Origin: Luteimonas granuli
GTDB taxonomy: Bacteria; Pseudomonadota; Gammaproteobacteria; Xanthomonadales; Xanthomonadaceae
Reading direction: 5' to 3'
Assembly (NCBI RefSeq): GCF_007795095.1
Contig: NZ_CP042218.1
Span: forward strand, 2,707,001 to 2,771,000
Length of the DNA: 64,000 nucleotides
Both the position numbers and the translations under genes were made by a program. Below the pieces are notes generated by a model that saw nothing but the letters and a program-made list of their open reading frames with translations, ran no database searches and had not been told where the DNA came from. Positions 45,648 to 56,053 of the stretch are shown piece after piece (the stretch's first letter is position 1; each line of letters starts with the position of its first letter).

Positions 45648-46097
45648 ATGCTGCAGCTCATCCTCAACATCGCCTTCGTGCTCATCGCCATCGCGATGAT
45701 CGCGCTGATCCTCATGCAGCGCGGCGCCGGCGCGCAGGCCGGCTCAGGCTTCGGTGGCGGGGCTTCGGCCACGGTGTTCGGCGCGCGTGGCGCGTCCAGC
45801 TTCCTGACCAAGTCCACCAAGTGGCTGGCCATCACCTTCTTCGCGCTGACCCTGTTCATGGCCTGGCAGGCGACGCGCACGGCGCGAGACGCCGGTCCCG
45901 TCGCCACGGACCTGGGCGTGATGTCCGAGGTGCCGGCGGCCCCCGCTGCACCGGCCGCGAACGGCGCGGTCCCCGCGGCGCCCGCCGCCACGCCCGCGCC
46001 GGAATCCACGGTCCCGGCCGTGCCCGAGGGCCAGCCGCCCGCCGCATCGCCCCCTGTGCAGGGGGAAGCGGGACAGGAAGTCCCTCAGGGCGGCTGA
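45648..46097 (+). CDS. secG: Sec translocon subunit SecG
   Basis: A 149-residue protein. Two TM helices (ILNIAFVLIAIAMIALILMQ and WLAITFFALTLFMAW) flank the typical SecG loop RGAGAQAGSGFGGGASATVFG and SFLTKSTKWLA. A Pro/Ala-rich C-terminal tail (~95-149) is longer than in E. coli. SecG aids protein export through SecYE. tpiA-secG-tRNA-Leu is the common arrangement in gammaproteobacteria. Confidence 0.93.
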   Translation: MLQLILNIAFVLIAIAMIALILMQRGAGAQAGSGFGGGASATVFGARGASSFLTKSTKWLAITFFALTLFMAWQATRTARDAGPVATDLGVMSEVPAAPAAPAANGAVPAAPAATPAPESTVPAVPEGQPPAASPPVQGEAGQEVPQGG

Positions 46098-46104
46098 TAG
46101 CGAT

Positions 46105-46110
46105 TACAAT
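46105..46110 (+). promoter_or_regulatory. -10-like box upstream of tRNA-Leu and nuoA
   Basis: TACAAT 52 nt before the tRNA. It may drive both the tRNA and the nuo operon; the -35 is poor. Confidence 0.4.
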
Positions 46111-46161
46111 GTCGCGGCTCCGCGCAGCGATCGCAGCGCGGGGATCAAGAACGAAAAAATT

Positions 46162-46246
46162 GCCCAGGTGGCGGAATTGGTAGACGCACTACCTTGAGGT
46201 GGTAGCGGCTTCGGTCGTGGGGGTTCGAGTCCCCCCTTGGGCACCA
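46162..46246 (+). tRNA. tRNA-Leu (GAG anticodon)
   Basis: An 85-nt class II tRNA with encoded CCA. Acceptor GCCCAGG pairs with CTTGGGC (one G-U). The anticodon stem-loop CTACC-TTGAGGT-GGTAG gives anticodon GAG, reading CUC/CUU. A variable arm (CGGCTTCGGTCG) and T-arm GGGGGTTCGAGTCCCCC follow. It lies between secG and nuoA, so the nuo mRNA leader may be freed by tRNA processing. Confidence 0.95.
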
Positions 46247-46333
46247 AACACAGCGTCGGGCGGACCGGTCACGGTCCCGCCCGGCAAAAGCAAGCACAGG
46301 GTCGCGAATGCGGCCCGCAGTCGAGAGAACATC

Positions 46334-46690
46334 GTGCTGGCCGAGTACCTGCCGTCCCTGTTGTTCCTGTTCGTCGCCACCGGAATCGGTGTCGCCCTGA
46401 TCCTGATAGGCAATACCCTCGGGCCGAAGTTCCACTTCGACGAGAAGTACACTGCCTTCGAGTGCGGCTTCCCCGCGTTCGAGGATTCGCGGATGCAGTT
46501 CGACATCCGCTACTACCTGATCGCCATCCAGTTCATCGTCTTCGACCTGGAAATCATCTTCATCGTGCCCTGGGCCACAGTGTTCCGTGAACTGGGCGTG
46601 CTCGGCCTGATCGAGATGGGCATCTTCGTCGGCATGCTGCTGATCGGTTTCATCTACGTGTGGAAGAAGGGAGCGCTCGAATGGGAGTGA
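46334..46690 (+). CDS. nuoA: NADH-quinone oxidoreductase subunit A
   Basis: A 118-residue, three-TM subunit of respiratory complex [39 protein letters not shown] is the conserved TM2 region. GTG 46334 with GAGAG ~6 nt upstream gives the usual length. First gene of the 14-gene operon; its end overlaps nuoB by 10 bp. Confidence 0.95.
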   Translation: MLAEYLPSLLFLFVATGIGVALILIGNTLGPKFHFDEKYTAFECGFPAFEDSRMQFDIRYYLIAIQFIVFDLEIIFIVPWATVFRELGVLGLIEMGIFVGMLLIGFIYVWKKGALEWE

Positions 46691-47268
46691 TCCAGGCTGC
46701 GCGCAGCCTTGCGGATGCAGCGAGCAATCCGCTGTCCGAAGGTCGCGTCGACGACATCCTGCGCCCCGAGGGCGAGAACCCGGTGCTGGAGCAGGGCTTC
46801 GTCACCACGAGTTCGGACATTTTGCTGAACTGGGCGCGGACGGGTTCGATGTGGCCGGTGACCTTCGGCCTGGCCTGCTGCGCGGTGGAGATGATGCATG
46901 CGGGCGCCGCACGCATCGACATGGACCGCTTCGGCGTGATCTTCCGCCCGTCGCCGCGCCAGTCCGACGTGATGATCGTCGCCGGCACGCTGTGCAACAA
47001 GATGGCGCCGGCGCTGCGCAGGGTCTACGACCAGATGCCCAACCCCAAGTGGGTGATCTCGATGGGCAGCTGCGCCAACGGCGGCGGCTACTACCACTAC
47101 TCGTACTCGGTGGTGCGCGGCTGCGACCGCGTGGTGCCGGTCGACATCTATGTGCCGGGCTGCCCGCCGACGGCCGAGGCCCTGGTGCACGGCATCCTGC
47201 AGTTGCAGCGCAAGATCCGCCGTTCGACCAACTTCGGCGACGAGAAGACGGGACAGCGCAATGTCTGA
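46681..47268 (+). CDS. nuoB: NADH-quinone oxidoreductase subunit B
   Basis: A 195-residue subunit holding iron-sulfur cluster N2, next to the quinone site. The four ligands are Cys66-Cys67 (LACCAVEMM), Cys131 ([13 protein letters not shown]) and Cys161 (GCPPTAEAL). ATG 46681 lies within the end of nuoA. Overlaps nuoC by 8 bp. Confidence 0.96.
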   Translation: MGVIQAARSLADAASNPLSEGRVDDILRPEGENPVLEQGFVTTSSDILLNWARTGSMWPVTFGLACCAVEMMHAGAARIDMDRFGVIFRPSPRQSDVMIVAGTLCNKMAPALRRVYDQMPNPKWVISMGSCANGGGYYHYSYSVVRGCDRVVPVDIYVPGCPPTAEALVHGILQLQRKIRRSTNFGDEKTGQRNV

Positions 47269-48049
47269 GTCCGCGACCGCGTTCGCCGCGCGCCTGCGCG
47301 CGCGTTTCCCGCAGGCCTTCGTCGACGTCACGCTGCCGCGTGGCGAGGTCGGCATCGTGCTGGCGGCATCGGAATGGCGCGAGTCCTGCCGCGCGCTGCG
47401 CGACGAGTTCGGTTTCGAGGTCCTCGCCGACCTCTGCGGCGTCGACCACCTGGGCTACGGCACCGACGAGTGGGACACCGACGTCTCCTCGGAAGGCTTC
47501 AGCCGCGGCGTCGAGGGCAGGGGGCCGGGCCGCTTCCGCTACGGCGAGTCCTTCACCCGGCAGCTCGAGCAGCCGGACGGAGAGGGCGCGATCCCGCTGC
47601 CCGAGAACCGCTTCTCGGTGGTGGTGCAACTGCTCTCGATCGGCAACAACCGCCGCCTGCGCGTGACCTGCTTCGCGCCCGACGACGTCCTGCCCGTGGT
47701 CGACTCGCTGTGCGACGTCTGGCCGGGCGTGAACTGGTTCGAACGCGAGGCCTTCGATCTGTTCGGCATCGTGTTCCCGGGCCATCCGGACCTGCGCCGG
47801 CTGCTCACCGACTACGGCTTCATCGGCCATCCGTTCCGCAAGGATTTCCCGCTGATCGGCAACGTAGAAGTGCGCTACGACCAGGAGAAGGGGCGCGTGG
47901 TGTACGAGCCGGTGACGTCGGTCGAGCCGCGGGTGCTGGTGCCCCGCGTGATCCGCGACGACGCCCGCTACCAGACCACGGCAGGCGAGGCCCGCGACCT
48001 CAGGGTCGGCACGGTGCGCGGCCATGGCGTCGCAGGAGAGAGCAAGTGA
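47261..48049 (+). CDS. nuoC: NADH-quinone oxidoreductase subunit C
   Basis: A 262-residue peripheral-arm subunit (30 kDa). [45 protein letters not shown] and HPFRKDFPL are diagnostic. An insert (~70-105: [17 protein letters not shown]) is typical of the Xanthomonadaceae form. C and D are separate genes, unlike E. coli's NuoCD. Confidence 0.95.
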   Translation: MSESATAFAARLRARFPQAFVDVTLPRGEVGIVLAASEWRESCRALRDEFGFEVLADLCGVDHLGYGTDEWDTDVSSEGFSRGVEGRGPGRFRYGESFTRQLEQPDGEGAIPLPENRFSVVVQLLSIGNNRRLRVTCFAPDDVLPVVDSLCDVWPGVNWFEREAFDLFGIVFPGHPDLRRLLTDYGFIGHPFRKDFPLIGNVEVRYDQEKGRVVYEPVTSVEPRVLVPRVIRDDARYQTTAGEARDLRVGTVRGHGVAGESK

Positions 48050-48051
48050 GC

Positions 48052-49350
48052 ATGCAGCCCCCGAGCGAGCTGCTGGCGAGCAACCCTTCCGAGGCCCGCC
48101 AGGAGATCCGCAACTACACGCTGAACTTCGGCCCGCAGCACCCGGCGGCGCACGGCGTGCTGCGCCTGATCCTGGAGATGGACGGCGAAGTCGTGCAGCG
48201 CGCCGACCCGCACGTGGGCCTGCTCCACCGCGGCACCGAGAAGTTGGCCGAGTCCAAGCCGTTCAACCAGTCCATCGGCTACATGGATCGCCTCGACTAC
48301 GTGTCGATGATGTGCAACGAGCACGCCTACGTGCGCGCGATCGAGGCCCTGCTGGGCATCGAGGCGCCCGAGCGCGCGCAGTGGATCCGCACGATGTTCG
48401 ACGAGATCACGCGGATCCTGAACCACCTCATGTGGCTCGGCTCCAACGGCCTCGACCTCGGCGCGATGGCGGTGATGCTGTACGCGTTCCGCGAGCGCGA
48501 GGAGCTGATGGACGTCTACGAGGCGGTCAGCGGCGCGCGCATGCACGCGACCTACTACCGCCCCGGCGGCGTCTATCGCGACCTCCCGGACCGCATGCCG
48601 CAGTACCGCGAGTCGCCGTGGCGCAAGGGCGAGAAGCTCAAGCGCTTCAACGAGTGGCGTGGCGGCTCGATGCTCGACTTCCTGGAAGCCTTCACCAGGG
48701 ACTTCCCGACGCGCATCGACGAGTACGAAGTACTGCTCACCGAGAACCGGATCTGGAAGCAGCGCACCGTCGGCATCGGCGTGATCAGCCCCGAGCAGGC
48801 CAAGGCCTGGGGCATGTCGGGGGTGATGCTGCGCGGTTCGGGCATCGAGTGGGACCTGCGCAAGAAGCAGCCCTACGCCAAGTACGACGCGGTCGACTTC
48901 AAGGTGCCGGTGGGCACCAACGGCGACTGCTACGACCGCTACCTGGTCCGCGTGGCCGAGATGCGCGAATCCAACCGGATCATCGCCCAGTGCGTCGACT
49001 GGCTGCGCGCCAACCCCGGCCCGGTGATGGTCGACAACTTCAAGGTCGCCCCTCCTTCCCGCGAGGAGATGAAGGACGACATGGAAGCCCTGATCCACCA
49101 CTTCAAGCTGTTCTCCGAGGGCTATTGCGTGCCCGCCGGCGAGACCTACCAGGCCGTCGAGGCGCCGAAGGGCGAGTTCGGCTGCTACCTGGTCAGCGAC
49201 GGCGCCAACAAGCCGTTCCGCGTGCACCTGCGCGCCCCCGGGTTCGCGCACCTGTCCTCGATGGACTCGGTGGTGAAGGGGCACATGCTGTCCGACGTCG
49301 TGGCGATGGTCGGCACCTATGACCTCGTCTTCGGAGAAGTGGACCGATGA
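48052..49350 (+). CDS. nuoD: NADH-quinone oxidoreductase subunit D
   Basis: A 432-residue subunit that forms the quinone-binding pocket with Nuo[16 protein letters not shown] (quinone His), [20 protein letters not shown] and the C-terminal [30 protein letters not shown] are intact. ATG 48052 used; GTG 48046, overlapping the nuoC stop and with GGAG 8 nt upstream, is an equally good start. Confidence 0.95.
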   Translation: MQPPSELLASNPSEARQEIRNYTLNFGPQHPAAHGVLRLILEMDGEVVQRADPHVGLLHRGTEKLAESKPFNQSIGYMDRLDYVSMMCNEHAYVRAIEALLGIEAPERAQWIRTMFDEITRILNHLMWLGSNGLDLGAMAVMLYAFREREELMDVYEAVSGARMHATYYRPGGVYRDLPDRMPQYRESPWRKGEKLKRFNEWRGGSMLDFLEAFTRDFPTRIDEYEVLLTENRIWKQRTVGIGVISPEQAKAWGMSGVMLRGSGIEWDLRKKQPYAKYDAVDFKVPVGTNGDCYDRYLVRVAEMRESNRIIAQCVDWLRANPGPVMVDNFKVAPPSREEMKDDMEALIHHFKLFSEGYCVPAGETYQAVEAPKGEFGCYLVSDGANKPFRVHLRAPGFAHLSSMDSVVKGHMLSDVVAMVGTYDLVFGEVDR

Positions 49351-49874
49351 AAGCGACCGGCAACTTCGAGAACGCGCGCAACGTCGACCCGCTGGAAGTG
49401 CTCAGCGACGACACCCGCGCGCACATCGACCACTGGGTGGCCAAGTTCCCGCCCGACCGCAAGCGCTCGGCCGTCATCCAGGGCCTGTTCGCGACCCAGC
49501 AGCAGAACGGCGGCTACCTGACCGACGAGCTGATCGCGGCGGTGGCGAAGTACCTCGGCATTCCGCCGGTCTGGGCCTACGAGGTCGCGACCTTCTACTC
49601 GATGTTCGAGACGCGGGAGGTCGGCCGCAACAACGTCGCCTTCTGCACCAACATCAGCTGCTGGCTCAACGGCGCCGAGGAACTGGTCGCGCACGCCGAG
49701 AAGAAGCTCGGCTGCAAGCTGGGCGAGACCACCGCCGACGGCCGCGTCTACCTCAAGCGCGAGGAAGAGTGCGTGGCCGCGTGCTGCGGCGCCCCGGTGG
49801 TCGTGATCAACGGCCATTACCACGAGAAGCTCGACGCGGCGAAGGTCGACGAGCTGCTCGACGGACTGAAGTGA
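49347..49874 (+). CDS. nuoE: NADH-quinone oxidoreductase subunit E
   Basis: A 175-residue thioredoxin-like subunit with the [2Fe-2S] cluster N1a: [11 protein letters not shown] and [12 protein letters not shown] supply the Cys ligands. [13 protein letters not shown] is a family motif. ATGA overlap with nuoD. Part of the NADH-input module with NuoF and NuoG. Confidence 0.95.
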   Translation: MKATGNFENARNVDPLEVLSDDTRAHIDHWVAKFPPDRKRSAVIQGLFATQQQNGGYLTDELIAAVAKYLGIPPVWAYEVATFYSMFETREVGRNNVAFCTNISCWLNGAEELVAHAEKKLGCKLGETTADGRVYLKREEECVAACCGAPVVVINGHYHEKLDAAKVDELLDGLK

Positions 49875-49888
49875 GGCTGGACGCAGGC

Positions 49889-51235
49889 ATGGCGCATCAC
49901 ACTCCCCACGTCTCAGAAGGCTACGGCCCCGTCGGCCCCGCGCCGAAGGAGCACCAGGCCGTCTACACCACGCTGCATTTCGACAAGCCGTGGTCGTACG
50001 AGAACTACCTCAAGACCGGCGGCTACCAGGCGCTGCGCAAGGTGCTGACGGAGAAGATCCCGCCGGCCGAGATCATCGAGATGGTCAAGCAGTCGGGCCT
50101 GCGCGGCCGCGGCGGCGCGGGCTTCCCGACCGGCCTGAAGTGGAGCTTCATGCCCAAGGGCGACATGCAGAAGTACATCCTCTGCAACTCCGACGAATCC
50201 GAGCCCGGCACCTGCAAGGACCGCGACATCCTGCGCTACAACCCGCACTCGGTGATCGAGGGCATGGCGATCGCCTGCTACGCCACCGGGTCCACGGTCG
50301 CCTACAACTACCTGCGCGGCGAGTTCCACCACGAGCCCTTCGAGCATCTCGAAGAGGCGCTGGCGGAGGCGTATGCGCACGGCTGGCTGGGCAAGGACAT
50401 CCTCGGCAGCGGCGTGGACATCGACATCCACAACGCGCTGGGCGCCGGCGCCTACATCTGCGGCGAGGAAACCGCGCTGATGGAGTCGCTGGAAGGCAAG
50501 AAGGGCCAGCCGCGCTACAAGCCGCCGTTCCCGGCCAACTTCGGCCTGTTCGGCAAGCCGACGACGATCAACAACACCGAGACCTATGCCTCGGTGCCGG
50601 CGATCATCCGCAACGGTCCCGAGTGGTTCGCGGGCCTGGGCAAGCCCAACAACGGCGGCTGCAAGATCTTCTCGGTCTCGGGCCACGTGATGAAGCCGGG
50701 CAACTACGAGGTCCGCCTCGGCACGCCGTTCGCAGAGCTGCTGGAGATGGCCGGCGGCCTGCGTCCGGGCCGCACGCTCAAGGGCGTGATCCCCGGTGGT
50801 TCGTCGATGCCGGTGCTGCCGGGCGAGACGATGATGGGCCTGACGATGGATTACGACGCCCTGCAGAAAGCGGGCTCGGGCCTGGGTTCGGGCGCGGTGA
50901 TCGTGATGGACGACAGCACCTGCATGGTGCGCGCCTGCCAGCGCATCTCGCGCTTCTACTGGCAGGAATCCTGCGGCCAGTGCACGCCCTGCCGCGAAGG
51001 CACGGGCTGGATGTACCGCATGGTGAGCCGAATGGTGGAAGGCAAGGCGACGATGGAGGACGTCGAGATGCTGCGCGCGTCCGCCGGCCAGATCGAGGGT
51101 CATACCATCTGCGCCTTCGGCGAGGCCGCGGCCTGGCCGGTGCAGGGCTTCCTGCGCCACTTCTGGCACGAGTTCGAGTACTTCATCGAGCACGGCCGCT
51201 CGATCGTCGACGGCAACCGGGAGGTCGCGGCATGA
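49889..51235 (+). CDS. nuoF: NADH-quinone oxidoreductase subunit F
   Basis: A 448-residue subunit that binds NADH and FMN and one [4Fe-4S] cluster. NADH/FMN loop [49 protein letters not shown] and cluster Cys in [14 protein letters not shown] plus [11 protein letters not shown]-like end. ATG 49889 is 14 bp after nuoE. Ends with an ATGA overlap with nuoG. Confidence 0.95.
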   Translation: MAHHTPHVSEGYGPVGPAPKEHQAVYTTLHFDKPWSYENYLKTGGYQALRKVLTEKIPPAEIIEMVKQSGLRGRGGAGFPTGLKWSFMPKGDMQKYILCNSDESEPGTCKDRDILRYNPHSVIEGMAIACYATGSTVAYNYLRGEFHHEPFEHLEEALAEAYAHGWLGKDILGSGVDIDIHNALGAGAYICGEETALMESLEGKKGQPRYKPPFPANFGLFGKPTTINNTETYASVPAIIRNGPEWFAGLGKPNNGGCKIFSVSGHVMKPGNYEVRLGTPFAELLEMAGGLRPGRTLKGVIPGGSSMPVLPGETMMGLTMDYDALQKAGSGLGSGAVIVMDDSTCMVRACQRISRFYWQESCGQCTPCREGTGWMYRMVSRMVEGKATMEDVEMLRASAGQIEGHTICAFGEAAAWPVQGFLRHFWHEFEYFIEHGRSIVDGNREVAA

Positions 51236-53478
51236 GCGCGCAGCCCGTGAACCCGAGCCTGCCGCCCGACCACGTCACCGTCTTCATCGACGGCGTGGAG
51301 CTGGCGGCACCCAAGGGCTCGATGATCATCCAGGCCGCCGACAAGGCCGGCATCCCGATCCCGCGCTTCTGCTACCACGACAAGCTCGCCATCGCGGCCA
51401 ACTGCCGCATGTGCCTGGTCGAGGTGGAGAAGATGGGCAAGCCGGCACCGGCCTGCGCGACCCCGGTCATGGACGGCATGCGCGTGCAGACGCGCAGCGA
51501 CAAGGCGCTGAAGTCGCAGCGCAACGTCATGGAGTTCCTCCTGATCAACCATCCTCTCGACTGTCCGGTCTGCGACCAGGGCGGCGAGTGCGAACTGCAG
51601 GACCTGTCGCTGGGCTACGGCCGTTCGGTCAGCCGCTTCGCCGAGCGCAAGCGCGTGGTCGCCGACGAGGACCTCGGCCCGTTGGTGGCCTCCGAGATGA
51701 CGCGCTGCATCCACTGCACGCGCTGCATCCGCGTCACCGCCGAGATCGCGGGCACCTACGAGCTGGGCGGCATGCAGCGCGGCGAGAGCCTGCAGATCGG
51801 CACCTACGACGGCAAGCCGCTGACCACCGAACTGTCGGGCAACGTGATCGACGTCTGCCCGGTGGGCGCGTTGACCAACAAGGTGTTCCGCTTCCGCGCC
51901 CGCCCCTGGGAGCTGATCGCGAAGGAATCGCTGGGCTACCACGACGCGCTTGGCAGCAACCTGTTCCTGCACGCCCGCCGGGGCGAGGTGATGCGCACTG
52001 TCCCGCGCGACAACGAGGCGGTCAACGAGTGCTGGCTGTCCGACCGTGACCGCTATTCGCACCAGGGCATGTACGCCGATGACCGCGCCGTGCGGCCGCT
52101 GGTCCGCGTGGCCTCGAACGGTGACGAAGGCGACTGGCGCGAGGCCAGCTGGGACGAGGCACTGGCGAAGGCGGCGCAGATCCTGCGCGACAACGCCGCG
52201 GACGACCTCGGCATCCTGGTCCACCCCGCGACCCCGAACGAGGAGGGCGCGCTGATCGCGCGCCTGGCCGAGGGCCTGGGCACCGGCAACCTGGACCACC
52301 GTATCGCCCAGCATGACCTGTCCGACGGCGCCGTGGCCGAGGCCTTCGGCATGCCGGTCGAGGACATCGAGAAGGCCGACGCCATCGTCATCGTCGGCAG
52401 CAACCTGCGCCACGAACTGCCGCTGGTCAACCAGCGCGTGCGCAAGGCGTGGCGCGCCGGCGCGAAGGTGCACGTGGTCAATCCGGTGGACTTCGAGTTC
52501 ACCTTCGACATCAGCCACAAGGCGATCGTCGCGCCGTCGAGGATCGCCGACGCCCTGGGCTCCGGTGAGCTGGCCGGGGCGCTGAAGGACGCGGCGCGTC
52601 CGGTGGTGATCGTCGGCGCGCTCGCGGAGTGCGGCATCCATGCCGCCGCCATCCGTCGGGCCGCCGCGGATCTCGCCGGCCGTGCGAACGCCGCACTGTG
52701 CCGCGTCCCGCAGGGCGCGAACGCGGTCGGCCTGGCGCGCCTGGGCGTGCTGCCGGCCTCGCGCGACGCCAACGCCATGCTGGCGCAGCCGCGGGCGGGC
52801 TACGTGATCTACGGCATCGAGCCGGGCCTCGACTTCGCCGACCCGGCGGTGGCGATGCAGGCCCTGGCTGGCGCGCAGGTCGTGGCCTTCAGTCATTTCG
52901 CCTGCCAGTCCACCCGCCGTGTGGCCGACGTGATCCTGCCCATCGGCCTGCTTCCGGAACTCGACGCCAGCCTGACCAACCTCGACGGCCGCGAACAGCG
53001 CACCGTCGCCGGAGGCAAGCTGCCGGGCGAGGCGCGACCCGGCTGGAAGGCCCTGCGCGCGCTCGGCGGCGTGCTCGGCGTCGAAGGCTTCGACTTCGTC
53101 GACTTCGCCGGCGCACGGGCGCTGGTGCAGCCGCGCCAGGTCCAGGTCGCGCGCGGCGCGGCTCCCGCTGCGGCCGGCGGAGGCCTCGAACTCGCGGTGG
53201 CCCAGGCGATCTACCGCGTCGACGGCGTCACCCGTCGCGCCGCGGCGCTGCAGGCGCACCCGCTGACGGTCGGGCCGCGAATCACCCTCAACCCCGATGA
53301 CGCATCGGCCGCCGGCGTGGCTGACGGTGCGATGGCGCGGGTGTCCAACGGTGCCGGCACCGGCACCCTGCAGGTCGCCATCAGCGCGGGCGTCGCCCGC
53401 GGCACGGCCCTGATCGAATCCGGCTATGGCGCCACTGCCGCGCTCGGCGCTGGCACGGTGCGGGTGGAGGCCGCATGA
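51232..53478 (+). CDS. nuoG: NADH-quinone oxidoreductase subunit G
   Basis: A 748-residue iron-sulfur subunit. N-terminal ferredoxin domain ([20 protein letters not shown]), His/Cys cluster ([13 protein letters not shown]), [4Fe-4S] site ([23 protein letters not shown]) and a molybdopterin-oxidoreductase-like domain without molybdenum. Links NuoF electrons to NuoI. Overlaps nuoH by 4 bp. Confidence 0.95.
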   Translation: MSAQPVNPSLPPDHVTVFIDGVELAAPKGSMIIQAADKAGIPIPRFCYHDKLAIAANCRMCLVEVEKMGKPAPACATPVMDGMRVQTRSDKALKSQRNVMEFLLINHPLDCPVCDQGGECELQDLSLGYGRSVSRFAERKRVVADEDLGPLVASEMTRCIHCTRCIRVTAEIAGTYELGGMQRGESLQIGTYDGKPLTTELSGNVIDVCPVGALTNKVFRFRARPWELIAKESLGYHDALGSNLFLHARRGEVMRTVPRDNEAVNECWLSDRDRYSHQGMYADDRAVRPLVRVASNGDEGDWREASWDEALAKAAQILRDNAADDLGILVHPATPNEEGALIARLAEGLGTGNLDHRIAQHDLSDGAVAEAFGMPVEDIEKADAIVIVGSNLRHELPLVNQRVRKAWRAGAKVHVVNPVDFEFTFDISHKAIVAPSRIADALGSGELAGALKDAARPVVIVGALAECGIHAAAIRRAAADLAGRANAALCRVPQGANAVGLARLGVLPASRDANAMLAQPRAGYVIYGIEPGLDFADPAVAMQALAGAQVVAFSHFACQSTRRVADVILPIGLLPELDASLTNLDGREQRTVAGGKLPGEARPGWKALRALGGVLGVEGFDFVDFAGARALVQPRQVQVARGAAPAAAGGGLELAVAQAIYRVDGVTRRAAALQAHPLTVGPRITLNPDDASAAGVADGAMARVSNGAGTGTLQVAISAGVARGTALIESGYGATAALGAGTVRVEAA

Positions 53479-54584
53479 GCACGACCACGACCAACACTTC
53501 CACCGTGCTGCTCGGCTGGCTCGAGCCGGTCCGCTCGTGGCTCGAGTCGCTCGGACCGATGGGCACCGTCGTCTGGCTGGTGCTGCTGATCCTGGCGATC
53601 ATGATGCCGGTGATCACCACCGTGGCGTTCTACGTGGTCTGGGAGCGCAAGCTGATCGGCTGGATGCACATCCGCCACGGGCCGATGTACGTCGGTTTCG
53701 GCGTGCTGCAGGCCTTCGCCGACGTCTTCAAGCTGCTGTTCAAGGAAGTCATCCGGCCCAGCAGTGCGCACAAGGTGCTCTACATCCTGGCCCCGATGAT
53801 CACCATGGTGCCGGCGCTGGCCGCCTGGGCCGTTGTGCCCTTCGACACAGGGATGGTGCTGTCCAACGCCAACGTCGGCCTGCTGTACCTGCTGGCGATG
53901 ACCTCGATGGGCGTGTACGGCGTGATCATCGCCGGCTGGGCCTCGAACTCGAAGTACGCCTTCCTCGGCGCCATGCGCTCGGCGGCGCAGGTCGTCAGCT
54001 ACGAGATCGCGATGGGCTTCGCCCTGGTCGGGGTCATGGTCGCCGCGGGCAGCCTCAACCTGACCGAGATCGTGATGGCGCAGTCCGGCAACGGAGGCTT
54101 CCTGGAATGGTTCTGGGTGCCGTTGCTGCCGCTGTTCGTCGTCTACTTCGTATCCGGCGTGGCCGAGGTCAACCGGGCGCCGTTCGACGTGGTCGAGGGC
54201 GAGAGCGAGATCGTGGCCGGCCACATGGTCGAGTACTCGGGCTCCGTGTTCGCGCTGTTCTTCCTGGCCGAGTACGCGAACATGATCCTGGTGAGCTTCC
54301 TCACCGCGATCTTCTTCCTCGGCGGCTGGCTGTCGCCGGTCCCGGCGGCGTGGATCCCGGATGTCCCGGTGCTTTCGGTCGTGCTCGGTGACGGCTGGTG
54401 GTGGCTGTTCGCCAAGGTGTTCTTCTTCGCCAGCTGCTTCATCTGGTTCCGCGCGACCTTCCCGCGCTACCGCTACGACCAGATCATGCGCCTGGGCTGG
54501 AAGGTGTTCATTCCGCTGTCCATCGCCTGGATCGCGGTGACGGCGCTGATGGCGTACTTCGGCGTGTTCGAGGCAGGTGCGTGA
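53475..54584 (+). CDS. nuoH: NADH-quinone oxidoreductase subunit H
   Basis: A 369-residue, eight-TM subunit near the quinone entry. [35 protein letters not shown] (charged quinone-channel loop) and [21 protein letters not shown] are typical. Overlaps nuoG (ATGA) and nuoI (TGATG). Confidence 0.95.
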   Translation: MSTTTTNTSTVLLGWLEPVRSWLESLGPMGTVVWLVLLILAIMMPVITTVAFYVVWERKLIGWMHIRHGPMYVGFGVLQAFADVFKLLFKEVIRPSSAHKVLYILAPMITMVPALAAWAVVPFDTGMVLSNANVGLLYLLAMTSMGVYGVIIAGWASNSKYAFLGAMRSAAQVVSYEIAMGFALVGVMVAAGSLNLTEIVMAQSGNGGFLEWFWVPLLPLFVVYFVSGVAEVNRAPFDVVEGESEIVAGHMVEYSGSVFALFFLAEYANMILVSFLTAIFFLGGWLSPVPAAWIPDVPVLSVVLGDGWWWLFAKVFFFASCFIWFRATFPRYRYDQIMRLGWKVFIPLSIAWIAVTALMAYFGVFEAGA

Positions 54585-55072
54585 TGGACAAGTTCGTATC
54601 CCGGGCCCGGAGCCTGCTGCTGGTCGAGATGATCCAGGGCATGGCGCTGACCTTCAAATACCTGTGGCGCCCCAAGTACACGATGATGTACCCGATGGAG
54701 AAGATCCCGCAGTCTCCGCGGTTCCGCGGGCTGCACGCGCTGCGCCGCTACCCGAACGGCGAGGAGCGCTGCATCGCCTGCAAGCTGTGCGAGGCCGTGT
54801 GCCCGGCGCTGGCGATCACGATCGACTCCGAGCAGCGCGAGGACAACACGCGCCGCACGACGCGCTATGAGATCGACCTGTTCAAGTGCATCTTCTGCGG
54901 CTTCTGCGAGGAGTCGTGCCCGGTGGACTCGATCGTCGAGACCCACATCCACGAGTACCACTTCGAGAACCGCGGCGAGAACATCGTCACCAAGCCGCAG
55001 TTGCTTGCGATCGGCGACCGCCTGGAGGCGGAGATCGCCGAGCGCCGCGCCGCCGACGCCGCATACAGGTAA
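54584..55072 (+). CDS. nuoI: NADH-quinone oxidoreductase subunit I
   Basis: A 162-residue peripheral subunit with two [4Fe-4S] clusters: [12 protein letters not shown] and [12 protein letters not shown]. It passes electrons from NuoG to NuoB. The start shares the A of the nuoH TGA. Confidence 0.96.
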   Translation: MDKFVSRARSLLLVEMIQGMALTFKYLWRPKYTMMYPMEKIPQSPRFRGLHALRRYPNGEERCIACKLCEAVCPALAITIDSEQREDNTRRTTRYEIDLFKCIFCGFCEESCPVDSIVETHIHEYHFENRGENIVTKPQLLAIGDRLEAEIAERRAADAAYR

Positions 55073-55075
55073 GCC

Positions 55076-55726
55076 ATGGACTTCGTACAGTTCGCATTCT
55101 TCGCATTCGCCGCGCTCGCGGTCGGCTCCGCCGGCGCCGTGATCAGCGCGCGCAGCCCGGTCCACTCGGCGCTGTTCCTTGTGCTGACGTTCTTCAGCGT
55201 CGCCTGCACCTGGATCATCGCCGGCGCCGAATTCCTGGGCGTCGCCCTGGTGATCGTCTACGTGGGCGCGGTGATGGTGCTGTTCCTGTTCGTGGTGATG
55301 ATGCTCGACATCGACCTGGTGTCGATCAACGAAGGCTTCGTGAGCCACCTGCCGATCGGACTCGTGGTGGCGGTGGTGATGCTGCTCGAGCTGCTGGCGC
55401 TGATCGGAGTCATGGCCTTCGTCCAGACACCACTGTCGCCCATCGTGCCCGAGGCCGAGGTATCGAATACCGCCTGGATCGCGCGCCGCCTGTTCACGGA
55501 CTTCCTGCTGCCGTTCGAGGTCGCCGCGGTGATCCTGACGGTGGCGGTGGTGGCCGCGGTCACGCTGACGCTGCGCCGCCGCCCGGGCACCAAGCACCAG
55601 ATCGTGGGCGAGCAGGTGCGCACGCGCCCCGGCGACCGCCTGCGCATGCTCGACATGCCGGTATCGGTCCACGTCGCCGACGACCCGCCGGCGCCCGCCG
55701 CCCCCGTCGACGGGGAGGAGAAGTAA
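55076..55726 (+). CDS. nuoJ: NADH-quinone oxidoreductase subunit J
   Basis: A 216-residue membrane subunit with five TM helices ([37 protein letters not shown] with the pi-bulge helix TM3). The C-terminal ~45 residues are a polar tail. Overlaps nuoK by one base (TAATG). Confidence 0.94.
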   Translation: MDFVQFAFFAFAALAVGSAGAVISARSPVHSALFLVLTFFSVACTWIIAGAEFLGVALVIVYVGAVMVLFLFVVMMLDIDLVSINEGFVSHLPIGLVVAVVMLLELLALIGVMAFVQTPLSPIVPEAEVSNTAWIARRLFTDFLLPFEVAAVILTVAVVAAVTLTLRRRPGTKHQIVGEQVRTRPGDRLRMLDMPVSVHVADDPPAPAAPVDGEEK

Positions 55727-56049
55727 TGGAGTTCCTCGGACAGGGCCTTGCGCTCGGCCACTACCTGACGCTTGCCACCGTGCTGTTCTGCATCAGCGTG
55801 GCCGGCATCTTCCTGAACCGGAAGAACGTCATCATCCTGCTGATGTGCATCGAGCTGATGCTGCTCTCGGTGAACATCAACTTCGTCGCCTTCTCGCGCG
55901 AGTTCGGCGACGCGGCGGGGCAGGTCTTCGTGTTCTTCATCCTCACCGTGGCCGCGGCCGAGGCCGCGATCGGCCTGGCGATCCTGGTCACGCTGTTCCG
56001 CAACCGGCGCACCATCAACGTCGCCGAACTCGACACGCTGAAGGGCTGA
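55726..56049 (+). CDS. nuoK: NADH-quinone oxidoreductase subunit K
   Basis: A 107-residue, three-TM subunit. The conserved Glu residues for proton transfer lie in [18 protein letters not shown] and [17 protein letters not shown]. Slightly longer N-terminus than E. coli. GGAGGAG precedes the ATG. Confidence 0.95.
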   Translation: MEFLGQGLALGHYLTLATVLFCISVAGIFLNRKNVIILLMCIELMLLSVNINFVAFSREFGDAAGQVFVFFILTVAAAEAAIGLAILVTLFRNRRTINVAELDTLKG

Positions 56050-56053
56050 CGGA

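Noticed and set aside
47374-49322. Long alternative frames overlapping nuoC and nuoD
   Set aside because: Arg/Pro/Gly-rich shadow frames typical of high-GC DNA; the nuo frames carry all conserved motifs.
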